From Nymphaea colorata (lineage: Eukaryota; Streptophyta; Magnoliopsida; Nymphaeales; Nymphaeaceae), in the NCBI RefSeq assembly GCF_008831285.2, contig NC_045151.1:5097682-5161681 (forward strand): a stretch of 64,000 nt of DNA. The letters run 5' to 3'. Positions 10,121 through 20,502 of the stretch are shown one piece after another. Below the pieces are notes generated by a model, which saw only the letters and a list, made by a program, of their open reading frames with translations, made no database searches and was not told the origin of the DNA. Position numbers and translations under genes: made by a program. How positions within the stretch are numbered: the stretch's first letter is position 1; each line of letters begins with the position of its first letter.

Positions 10121-12738
10121 CCCTGCCTCTCCTTGAATAGGTTCAAAAAGGAATCCAGCAATTCGCTCACCCTCAGCTACAATACCATCAAAAACAGCAA
10201 AAATGCATACAAATAATGAAATCAGTATGCAGGAGATATCAACTACAGCAGATCCAGTACAGAATCTCAATTGCTGCCATTATTCACTACTACACACCTT
10301 GGAAAATGCGTTCAAGTTCATCTGCATCTCCAAATTTAACTTTTACATGGCCAGGTAACATGGGACCAAAACCTCGTGTTGCTTGATTATCACAGCTCAT
10401 AGATATCACACCTAATGTGCGACCATGAAAGCATCCACAACAAGAAACAATGATAGCCTGCAAGAAGCATTTAAATGGTTGCTATATTAACTATTAAGCT
10501 AATAAATAAATTTGAATTTCCCAGCTTATTACTCAAGTTGCTGTATCATGATACCATTGACAACAGATTTTCATAAGCAAATCAAAGATTCAAGCAAGAT
10601 CTGACCAACTACCATGCCATCATGACGGCTTACCACCGAGTAATACACATCCGTAATGACTCAACAAACTCACCCCGTTCTGCGCAGATCTCTAAGCAAA
10701 AGGAAGACTCAGCAGTAAGATGTAGTCCTTTTGTGGTATAGTAACCATGACAATAGGTCAAACCCAAGATATCTCTTACGAGCATTGGATGCGCAGTCCC
10801 AGCTTCTTCAAGCAACAAATTTTTTGCTATTTGGTAAAGAATTTGAACATGGACACAGGCAAGCTTAAGCAAAATATAATTCTCTAGAACTAACCACTTA
10901 AAATGATAATAATGAATAAACAACGGAAAACACAGAGGCACAGTTTTCAAACTTCAATTCATACAGAATTAAAACAGTTGAAAGTTCTCATAAGTGCTTT
11001 TATGCAATGGCAGCAACAACAGGATTGCTTTCAGGTTCAACAAACTCTTCTAGTGCAATAACTTAATTCAGAAACAAAATCACATTTAGTAATCAAGCAC
11101 TCACCAATCACACACTAGAACACTCTATAGGTCATGTTTTCTGATAAGTATGATATTTCGTAATAAGCATGACATGCAATACAAGAATAACAAATTAAGA
11201 AAATATAATCTAGATGATAATGGAACAAATATTTCTTTGTACCTCATTTTTTGGAATATTTTTCTTTTCATAACCCCATTTCCTAGCCAATTTAATTGCT
11301 GTCTCCACACCTTCAGCCCCAGTATTCATCGGCAGAACCATGTCATAACCCAGAGTGTGTGAAAGATACTCAGCGAGCATAGGAAACTTGTCATTGTAAA
11401 ATGCTCTCGAACTCAAAGTAAGCCTTTTGGCTTGTTCAATCAATGCGTCTACAACTTTTGGATGACAATGACCCTGCACCATGAAAGCAAACAGGATAAG
11501 CAAAGAGGGATACCTTCGAGCAAGTTATTACACCAAGTGTGGAACACCCACAGCTATTCAGTTCACCGTTCAACCAAAATTTAGATTCAAATTAAGGTTG
11601 AGAATGCAGTAAACCTTCCTAACTTTGTAAAGTTGGCCTGAGAGGATAGAGGCATGGTCTATTTAAATCCATCAATCCAGCAGACCCAGAAATAGCCGGG
11701 AATCCGCTGACCCGGCTACCAAAACAGTTGTCCAAGGCTTCTCGAACATGTAAAATTCAAATTTCAGTGTGGACGACCTTGGCCTTAGTGCTGAAATTAA
11801 AGGCCAGAGGGAGAGAAAGACAGATATGAATTCGTTCAATACATGGAATATTGATGATTTCTCCTCACCCGGAGAGGTAGTTAAAAAGAACACTTGGTCC
11901 AACCAAAAAGTGTTTAATGATGATAGACTCGTCGCTAAAAATAAAAACATGAACGCCTTCGTCAAACTAAATTACTACCCACATGGGGCCAGCGGACCAA
12001 ATCAACAAGGAAGGAGGATGAAGGTGCACCTATAGGTGGGTGTCCAAATAAAAGCCAACCAACAAGAATAAAAATACTGTCTTCCTTTCAGAAACACGTT
12101 GACATTTAAGATAGCATTTTCCACATGGAGGAATCGGACCAAATAGGTGGATGTATTAAAGTGGTAAAAGAGAACTAATCAGCAAGCTCACTCAGATATG
12201 ACCAAGATGGTCTCATCTGGCAGACAGAAAGAAAATGACTAGCGTGAACAGGCAACAGAAAGGGAGGTAAATGCAGTATGGCGTTTTCACCAGAAAGAAA
12301 TAACAGAGGGAGAGGGTTACCTGGTTAACGGCCGAATACGCAGAGAGAAAATCCAAATATCTGTTGCCTTCCGGATCCCAAACACGCGTTCCTTTTGCCT
12401 TTGAGAACACTATCGGTATCGGATGGTAGCTTTTTTTTGGTGTTTTATTACGCATTCCAGATATTTTAGAGAAACAAAGGGGAGGGAAGAAACAACCCAC
12501 GATGCAAAGAAGGCAAATCAGTAACAGAGTCCAATGAGAGAGACATAGAGAGCGCGAGAGATGAAAGAACGGGGGATGTTTAACATTACTTGTGGGCGCT
12601 GTACTGGGACTCGTAGTTCATAAGCTGCTCGGATGCTGTAGCAGACAACTGCCCCATGGTTGCTAATCTCCTACTGAAGATCTTCTCGACCAGATTCGAG
12701 ACGAACTTCCTGGTAGGGCAAGAAATGGCAGCCACCAT
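10121..12738 (-). CDS. OAT: Ornithine delta-aminotransferase, exons 1-5 (partial gene)
   Basis: OAT transfers the delta-amino group of ornithine to 2-oxoglutarate, giving glutamate semialdehyde. It is a PLP enzyme of mitochondria linking arginine catabolism and proline metabolism. Exons on the minus strand: 12738-12590, 12429-12321, 11473-11243, 10457-10298, 10176-10121. All joins are GT-AG and keep frame, giving 235 codons without a stop. The first 30 residues are basic and Ser-rich, as expected for a mitochondrial presequence. Conserved blocks: [20 protein letters not shown] (exons 1-2), [10 protein letters not shown] (exon 2), [14 protein letters not shown] and [20 protein letters not shown] (exon 3), CCGCFHGRT and TRGFGP (exon 4), [15 protein letters not shown] (exon 5). 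The C-terminal half, with the PLP lysine, is missing from the window. Exon 5 ends in a consensus donor (gtaagt), so the gene probably continues leftward beyond a very long intron; truncation is the alternative. Confidence 0.93.
10458..11242 (-). other. OAT intron 3 with an unassigned open frame
   Basis: The intron is GT-AG. It holds a 106-codon minus-strand frame (10950-10630) with a plausible amphipathic stretch around [17 protein letters not shown] and several Cys residues. I do not recognise it. It may be a captured fragment of another gene or chance. Confidence 0.5.
11474..12320 (-). other. OAT intron 2
   Basis: An 847-nt intron with a gtaacc donor and a tgcag acceptor. The middle part (about 11640-12050) differs in composition and may be an old insertion. 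No domain was recognised. Confidence 0.6.
12430..12589 (-). other. OAT intron 1, short, with A-rich acceptor
   Basis: The intron is 160 nt. The donor is a|gtaatg. The acceptor is preceded by accaaaaaaaag rather than a pyrimidine tract. Splicing here is required to give codons for H-N-Y-H-P, which match the family, so the site is probably used despite the weak context. Confidence 0.75.
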
Positions 12739-13260
12739 GCCTCCCTACTTGTCTTTCTTTCGTTTTTCTATCCTCCCTTCCTTGCTTGTGGTCGAGTGTC
12801 AGAAGTACATATACGGGAAGAGAGAGAGGAGAAGAAAGATAGAGACGGAGAGAGAGAGAGACAGAGGGTATTCCAGTCGATCACGCGCAGTCGTTACATC
12901 GCATGAGCAAGCAGGGAAAAGGACCAAAGTATCCTCTCTTTTGTTTGGAGGTGCCTTTCCCTGCCACACCCCGGCCGCCACATCCCCCTCCTCCTCCGCC
13001 TCCGGCTCGCTCGACCTTTCCATTTTCCTTGTTTGTTGAGATAAGGACGCCGCACTCCCCATTGAGGACCATCTGACCCCGCAAGGTGGTTATCATCCGG
13101 CCGCCGTCCCTCCGTGGGCAGCTGCAAACCTATGTTCTCTCGGTTCTCTTTACCGGAGGCGGAGGTGTTGGCCTTCGTAAATTCCCACCATCCCGCCCGT
13201 TCAAAATGTTTCTGGCAAGCTACTGCTGTATCTTTTTCGAAAAAATGACTTTGGAACAAT
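12739..13260 (-). promoter_or_regulatory. OAT 5' leader and probable promoter region
   Basis: Directly upstream of the OAT ATG lies a GA-rich tract (12821-12870, gagagaga on the plus strand, CT-rich in the transcript sense). A GC-rich block (about 12955-13020) follows, unusual in this AT-rich window. No clear TATA box was found on the minus strand. CT-rich leaders with GA/CT repeats are common in plant promoters. The frames on both strands here (12656-13039 plus; 12894-13259 minus) have no domain and look like by-products of composition. Confidence 0.45.
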
Positions 13261-14640
13261 AATATATATGTATTAAGGTAGAATCATATACTATTATTAT
13301 AACATGGTGTTTTATGTCAAACAGATGTAAAACAATATACTACTTTTTTCAGTACCAGATGGCGCCTTAGCGATTACGCATTGCTAAATTGTTCGGTAAC
13401 ACTTGTCTCACCGCTGTCCCAAAATTCGTACTAGTGTCGTTATTGCTAATCAATACATAAAAGTTGTGTCACTAATTACTTGCACATAAATACTATGGTA
13501 ATCAATCAATAAGAGAAGGAAAATATCCTGATAAAAGTGCTAGTGAATGTACCATCGAATCAAATTTGGTCCATAAATCTAAGAATGACAATAATTTTTA
13601 ATCTTTCTCAATTAAAAAATACATGGCATCCACCAAAGTAGTTTTCAATAATCGGCCATACAATTATTATTTATAATGGAACGTGCTTCAAGTGAATGTT
13701 GAGTCACAAATTTAGACCGTGCATTTTTTAGAATGAACATAAAGACTCCTTATTTTACCAAGTAAGGTGAACCTTAAGACTAAACTAAACAAGCATGAAC
13801 AAAGATGAATAAACCAAGCTGATTTGACCAAAAAAGGTAAATTTACTGGGTATCATCCGTCTTATCTTCATTATATAATTGATTAGAAATACTCGTTTTA
13901 AAATTGGATCTCTTGGGTATTATACCTAAAATTCATAATTGTTCTGCACTTTTTTTCATTCATTGATCACAATGAGATCTTCCGATGCAAGGTTGCAGAG
14001 AGTGTGGGCTCCCTACCCATTTTATTGAGAAGCAATGAATGAATACATACTAAACCGAAAATAGCAACCATCCCTCTTGAAAGATTGTCAAAGCTCATGT
14101 CCATGGGCTCCCACGTACAGGTAAATCATCTCAACCCAACCTTGTGTCTATAGGACAATGCACCATTAAAAGACTGACTGTTTCTTTAGCTAGGTCCATA
14201 TTTCTGAAAAATACTTTCCCTGCATTATTTAGTTTATTCTTGATACCCCATTCCTTCATCCTAAAAAAACTTCGTTGCATATTTCAGTTTCCTTCTCCAT
14301 GTTTCAGGACTAACTATTCGACAATATTTGTTGTGGCTTCCCCATTCTTTATGCCACAAAGGTTGTACGAATATCCTCATCTTTCTATCTTCTCTCAGGA
14401 GCTACACGTACCCTTTGCCATTTGAACATTCCACTCTGCATCCTTGCCATGAAAGCAGGTTGTGAATGCCATCTATTTCATGCACGCTGTCGGAATTGTA
14501 ATAACTGAGACACTAGATGAAGGCCATGGATCTGGTTGTATTCCCTGTTTCATCCATAACACGATATCTTTTCTCACCTCTTCCTTCCAACTTGAGCTGC
14601 ATATCATTGTTTTCATATCCTCTCAAATCCAACTCTCTTG
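13261..14640. other. Intergenic, no gene recognised
   Basis: AT-rich. Some stretches around 14100-14450 look like decayed coding DNA, but no family could be named. Confidence 0.45.
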
Positions 14641-14870
14641 GTTTATTGTTATAATTGAAACATTATCATGCACCAAGGCATTTCAATATACCCATATCTT
14701 CCATAGGACAATTGAGAGGGATATTCTCCAACATTTCTTGACCCATCGACACTTGAACCTTCTAGTCCACCACCACATGATGAAATGTCTCACTATCCTC
14801 TCTAAGCTCAAAGTTATGTGAAACTTATTAATCATCATTTTCCAGACGGTGTCACTGCCTTGCACTCAAT
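14640..14870 (-). pseudogene. Possible LINE-type zf-RVT/RNase H fragment
   Basis: On the minus strand a 60-codon frame (14865-14683) ends with LSIVLWKIWVY; across a stop the sequence continues with NALVHDN. This resembles the conserved W-IW--RN--V motif that follows the zinc-binding region in plant L1-type LINE proteins. Flanking frames are broken. The call rests on one short motif. Confidence 0.3.
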
Positions 14871-16070
14871 AGAACATGGCAATTTGATTATGCCTTCTCT
14901 ACATACATATTGCAAATGTTGGCCCATGATACCCTAAATTTTTTAATACTATTAAACATTAATGGTCTTCCTTTCACTACAATATAGTGAACCCATTTTG
15001 CTATAGAATGGACTGATTATTCCAAACCTCCTTATTCCACCTATCTTCCACCCTTTCTATCCTTGTCTTCTTGTAATTTTCTGATTTAGATATAGCCTTC
15101 GGCTCAGTCTCTCTCTACATCAGTTTATCTTCTAAACTATTCAACACAATGGAGTTTACTACATGCTAAATGGAACAGTAAAGGTCATGCCATTCCTCTG
15201 ATTTCAAGTTACTACAACTACGATAGATCGTCAACAATCGAGTTAAACTAGACTGGTCTTCTATTATGACCAAATACATCAACATTCTCCAACCCCAATC
15301 TTCCGAATTTTACTTATCACCTGTTACCCAGTCTCCATTTCTCTCTACAACAGACCCTAAAGAATCCCTTTTGAGGCCCGAACATGTTAGGCTTTTGAGG
15401 GAACATCCAAAACTCTATGTGCTAATACATTAGTTACTAATGAATCCTTTTAGTTGTAATGCTTAATGGTTTTTGGCTTTGTAACTCATTGAGGGTTTTA
15501 AGATGCTTGTAGGTTTATATTTTCTAAGAATGTAGTATATTGATGGTTAAATTAAAATAACTTTCAAAATGCATTCCACCTACCAAAAGCATTTCAACTT
15601 AGTGTTGCACCAGAGCACCAAAAATTTTAGTCTACTAAATGGAAAGAAGAGACAACCTTGGTAAGTTATTCAAATTCCAACCCCATATAAGGTACACATT
15701 TAACATTGTACTTGAGGTTATAATAATGGCAGACACCCTCTTCAAACCTTTTGACATTCATATAAAAACAAATAGTAAACAACAAAGACATTTAAAAAGA
15801 TCTATCTTCTAGAAATAAACCAAAAGATACAACATCACAGGTGGGGAACATAGTCTTTTGTCATGAAATAAGACCAAAACTTTAAACAAGAGAACACGTG
15901 GGATAGAAAATTTGTATAGGAACCACAACAAAATCCCACTAACATTTTCACTTCCTGACAACAACGAAATAGCTAACATTCTTAACAAACCATCAATTCA
16001 TAAGACTGTAAACTACGTATGTTGCCCTTGTTGTGTATTAGATTCGTTGATCCATCTAACTTTGCTAATC
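14871..16070. other. Intergenic, no gene recognised
   Basis: No frames above background and no repeats of note. Confidence 0.5.
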
Positions 16071-16074
16071 TACA

Positions 16075-16245
16075 ATCCTAAACCCTTGTCCAGACCCAAA
16101 CACAAAAGTCAAATTCAAAACCCAACTTTAGACCCGAGATCCAAATCCAAAATCCAACTCTCAGATCCGAATTAGATCCAAAACCAAATTCTACATCCAA
16201 ATCAAGCATTTCGAACTCAAAATCCAAAGATAAGATCAAAACGAC
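16075..16245 (+). repeat. Degenerate short-motif tract (atccaaa/acccaaa)
   Basis: About 170 bp built of variants of aatccaaa, gacccaaa and aaacccaa, very poor in G. It may be an eroded microsatellite. Similar but looser wording occurs at 48,700-48,860. Confidence 0.5.
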
Positions 16246-16379
16246 AAAATTTGATGCTATTGAGTGTCACACGTACGTGCACAAAACTTTTCTTTGTTTT
16301 ATGTCTCGTCTTCACACCAAAAATGTGTTTTTGAGTGTAAACCACTTAGTAGAACGTGTCGGTGACCAATTGAACCCAA

Positions 16380-17280
16380 TCCGGATCTAAAATGAGTTTG
16401 GAATCATTTAAAATGGAGTCGGCCCCATTTGTAACAAAAACCATTTTTACTCCTTTTAAATACACATTTTAAAAAGTTGATTTTCATGTTTTACTTTATT
16501 TTATGAACAAACCCCTTGAAGGCTACGAAGGCAAAATCCACCCCTATTGGTCCAAAAAAGGGAATTAGGTGGGAGGGGGGGTTGCATTTCACTCCCCTCA
16601 CTTTAAGCTTGGTGCGGTCCATGCTAGAGCGTCACTGCGCACTTCGTCTCACGCTATCGCACACCAAGCATGGGCAGTTTTGGCCATGTTGGGTGGGCAG
16701 TAGCCCTGCCCACACCCCAAAGGTGTGTTTGCAGGGCTAATGGCCAATCCCACTTAGTCAAAGCCTATTTAAAAAAAGAATGGAAAATCATTTAAAGATA
16801 CTGGAAATTCCCATGAAAATATTGTTAAATTAAAAAAAAAATCAATTTTGAAGTTTGGCTCCAAAACTCTCTATAAGTACCCCCACAATCTTCTCTCTTG
16901 GGCAAACGCTAATCCTTGGAGAACTTCTAGTGCTTTTTCACCTGAATATTTAGAGTTTTCCCTGATCTCTTTCTCTTCATTCCTCTCTTCTTCTCTTCTT
17001 CTTCTTCTCCAACCTTGAGTGCAAGCTTTCCCAAGTTCCAACTCTTCAAGGGAGCACAAAAAAACCTCTTGGATGAACACCTTCATCATCTTGAAGCTTC
17101 TTTCAAGGCAACCCTAGGATCATCCAAAGAAGGAGACTCATCCCTAAAATTGTCTATATTAGAGGTACATAGTCTCCTTTTGTTTTTATTTTATTTTCAT
17201 TTCCTCTTGCCACCTCCCCATGGCCGTGCAAGAAAACTCTAAAGATCTCCTATCTAGAGTCAATAGCTACTCTTCAGTGC
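16380..17280 (+). promoter_or_regulatory. LTR-like promoter region
   Basis: A TATA-like ctataagtacccccac (about 16870) is followed by a CT-rich leader with short alternating blocks, the structure of a plant LTR with R and U5 parts. No primer-binding site or coding region follows, so a solo or fragmentary LTR is the likeliest reading. A lost host promoter is possible. Confidence 0.35.
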
Positions 17281-18070
17281 ACCGGGGGTAGGAGCAAGGT
17301 TAAATAAATTTTATTTCTTCATTTATTTCCAAAAATATGTTTTTTATATTATTTTATTCATTGCTTATGCTTGAGATGATGTTCATGTGTGATAGATTAA
17401 TTTTCCTTATTAATGAGAAAATGCATGGCTAGAATGAGTGTTTGGGTTGAGATTTTTCTGCATTATTGTGTTGATTTTGAGGTTGGGACTTGTTTAAGCC
17501 GGTAAAGCCATTAATGAATATGTACATGTTAAAATGTATCTTCATATCATTCTCACATTTAGTTTCTTGTTTAACCACCTAATTAGAGACACCATTGAAT
17601 GTTTTATATCGTTGCTTGATTTTCTTTCATACCCAATAGTGGGAGAAATATATTTTCTTATAACAAACAAAATAATCATGGTTTTATGTTCATGTATGAA
17701 AATATTTGGAATCATGTGTTTTTTAAAGATTTTCAAAAGCAAGAACCTTCTTTACTGATGCATTGGGGACTTAGCTTAGGCTCTTACATGAGCCTAAGTT
17801 CCTATCCGGTCTACATAGAAAAATTAAAATCGGATATTTTTAAGCTATTTCTTGATTTCAACTCTCATGAAAGCATATGTGTATTTACATATTATATACA
17901 TATGCATGCACATGACTATCTTTCTTTGTCTTTCTCTCTTTATGATTTAACATATTCTTTTACAAATTCTTATACACATACATATATAAATGAATATATA
18001 TACGTGTGTTCCACTCTCTCTCTCTTTTTCTAAAATATTTTCTCCATCTCCATTCGATTTAATACTTCCT

Positions 18071-18074
<4 letters not shown>
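17281..18074. other. Intergenic, AT-rich
   Basis: No gene. It contains a perfect hairpin, cttaggctc (17775-17783) and gagcctaag (17790-17798), around a 6-nt loop. Confidence 0.55.

Positions 18075-18132
<58 letters not shown>
18075..18132. repeat. (AT)n microsatellite
   Basis: Uninterrupted alternating AT followed by acacg. Confidence 0.95.
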
Positions 18133-18134
<2 letters not shown>

Positions 18135-18659
18135 GTACTTCTCTCTCTTTCTTTTTAAAAATTTTTTATTTTGTGATTTTAAAATCTCTTTTTCTCTCTC
18201 TTTTTCCCTATTCCTCTTGGATTAAAGTGTCTTTTATTTTTTATTATTTTGGATATTTTTCTCCTAAGATCTAAGGTTTTAATTTCTCATTTTTCACTAA
18301 GACCAAAACTCAAGTAATGACTTAATATTGGAATCATACTTGATGGTCTACAAACCCATCTCATTTTCAAGAACTTTTTGCTTTTCATAAAAATACTAAT
18401 GATAATTTTATTAATAAAAATGAGAAACTTAGACGCATGTAATGATAGGCATATTTTAAGATGAATGTTATGGTAAGAATGAATAATTAGCTCCTGATTA
18501 TGTAGAGTCCATGCATTCATACATTCACATTCAATTGTGAAATCACATATGATCACAAGTACCTCTCTAAAAGAACTTAAGCAAGATGAGATAGAGCACT
18601 AGCTAAGTAGCAACCGAATTAGGGAAAAATCTCAAACCTACTTAATTTCTTAAGAGACC

Positions 18660-19345
18660 TAGGTCCCTCAACTTGGAATGAATGGTAGAGCGTAGGTGGC
18701 AAGCAGTTATATGGATACAGTGCTTGACCTGTAGATGCTTCTCCAGCTCTCACAAAATTGGCATGGGAGTCATCCTCGGAGGGACTTCCCGAATGACCGT
18801 ACCGGAGAATTCTACTGTACTCCATGCAGCTATGGTTGTTGATCCTGCAGAGACTACGCCAAGATTCAGGCCGGATTGTAGGAAGTGGGTGATATGTTTT
18901 TGTATTTCTATGGTAAGCTCTACGACATCCATGATTCCCAGTAGTGAGTCGTCGGCATAACGCACGTAACAAATCCTAATTAAGTATGGGTAATTGAGGG
19001 GGGCCTGCTTACGGGCCAGGCGTCCCTCTGACCTAAGAACTAGTATCGCCTCCCCGCCCAGCTCTATCAGCAGGCCCCTTCTTTTGCAATACTGAAGAAA
19101 GTATCTCATGGCCCCATTATTCTTATTACTGTGTTCTCTACCATAGAATTTGGCCTTCGGGGTCAACCCGGTAGCTTCTATGAGGAAGGCGGCGCAGAGG
19201 AGGCTTGAAGGCTTGTTAAGGAAGGCGGCAAGGGCTGACGAAGGGGGGAAAACGAAAGGCGTTTTCTGGTCCCCCCTTCGCCGGGAGGTGCTTGTGGGTG
19301 GGGGGAGGGGTGTGCCACGATGAAACAAGGGAATGAAAGGACTAA
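18660..19345 (-). pseudogene. matR: Nuclear copy of mitochondrial matR (NUMT)
   Basis: The minus strand encodes a central piece of the plant mitochondrial maturase-related protein, which lies in a nad1 intron in mitochondria and aids group II intron splicing. Recognisable blocks are LPPPTSTSRRRGDQKTPF, PPSSALAAFLNKPSSLLCA, LLIELGGEAILVLRSEGR, the reverse-transcriptase motif RYADDSLLGI, and HFLQSGLNLGVVSAGS. After a TGA at 18752-18750, probably from CGA, the frame goes on with ELEKHLQVKHCIHITACHLRS. The piece is about 0.69 kb, flanked on both sides by AT-rich nuclear sequence, and visibly GC-richer than its surroundings. The stop and the several substitutions relative to the conserved protein show it is a decaying insertion, not the organelle gene. 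Confidence 0.92.
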
Positions 19346-20240
19346 ATCAACTTCAAAAGCAATCTTCAATGGTTTTCAAATGATATTTGTAAATATTTCC
19401 CAAATAAAATGTTTTATACTCTCAAATGATTCTTCTTAAAAATTTGAAACATCAAATCTTTAATATTTTCTCAAACACCACACCATATTTTGAATAAAAA
19501 GATGTTTAAGCAAAAACGAAATACATAAAAAATAAACATAGTCCTTGGATTGGTTACCTCCGATAAAGGCACCAGGAACGATCAATCCTCGTATCGACCG
19601 GTGAGTCCATTTCTTTCTCATTTCAAAATAAAACCTCATTTTATTAGAGCACTTTAAAGATCAAAATAGATTTTTGGGGATGCAAACACTAGGGTTACAA
19701 ATGGATCAACTTTAGATAAACTGAATACATCAAGATTGAGATTTTATAAACTAAAAAGTGGCTTCCCATTTATCAGCAATATACCATAATTATGATCACT
19801 TCAACAACATCCAAAGGCCACCCAACAATTAGATGTTCATCAACACATTCAAAAATAAATGTTTTAACGATCCTGATAAATAAAGTTAATGAGTTCATTT
19901 ATAAACAACTAGGTAATGTCAAATAGTTGTTATTCCAATTGCATTTGGCTATTATTTTAGTAGTATGAAGCTATTCACTTGTGCTCATAGGCAGTTGACT
20001 GGTCAGTTTGTGAATAAAACATCACATCGCCACTAAGCGTTGGCCAATTTTTTTCTTAAACATACATTAGACAACAAGGATTTTCTTAGATAGACAAGTT
20101 CCTTATACAGTGTAGTCATCATTAAAGACATTCAAAAGTTTTCAATGGAAACAAAATGTGAAAAAATGAAAATACATTGCATAATACAATAGTGAAGCAA
20201 ACTCATAAAAAACAATAACATATCATGCACCATGATCCAC
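19346..20240. other. Intergenic, no gene recognised
   Basis: AT-rich sequence without credible frames. Confidence 0.5.
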
Positions 20241-20246
20241 TAGTAC

Positions 20247-20502
20247 CTACTTCCAATATGGCAAAAATCCCCTTGTTACCATCATCATCCTTCTAATTAG
20301 GAATAGAATCTCCATTGAGGACAACCACAAAAGACCTTCTCCATTCAAGAGCTGGAACAGAAAATTGATGATAAAATGTGTAGAATGCATCAATATAATC
20401 CACCTCATATATGTAAGCTGGGCGAGCCATGTCAAGTGGGAAAAAAATGCTCCTCAATGAAGGAATAACCATAACACCATACAAAAAAAAATTAATGATC
20501 AC
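20247..20502 (-). pseudogene. Unassigned exon-like fragment with frameshift
   Basis: The minus strand reads a protein-like segment (MVIPSLRSIFFPLDMARPAY then DYIDAFYTFYHQFSVPALEW, then VVVLNGDSIPN) in one frame. It appears to continue after a stop/shift as DDGNKGIFAILEVGTSGSW. Composition is balanced and unlike the flanking AT-rich DNA. I cannot name the family. It could be a decayed host exon or transposon fragment. Confidence 0.3.

Noticed and set aside
12656-13259. Frames on both strands upstream of OAT (127 and 121 codons)
   Set aside because: They overlap OAT exon 1 or its GC-rich and GA-rich upstream region, have Arg or Ser runs, and lack any domain or splice logic.
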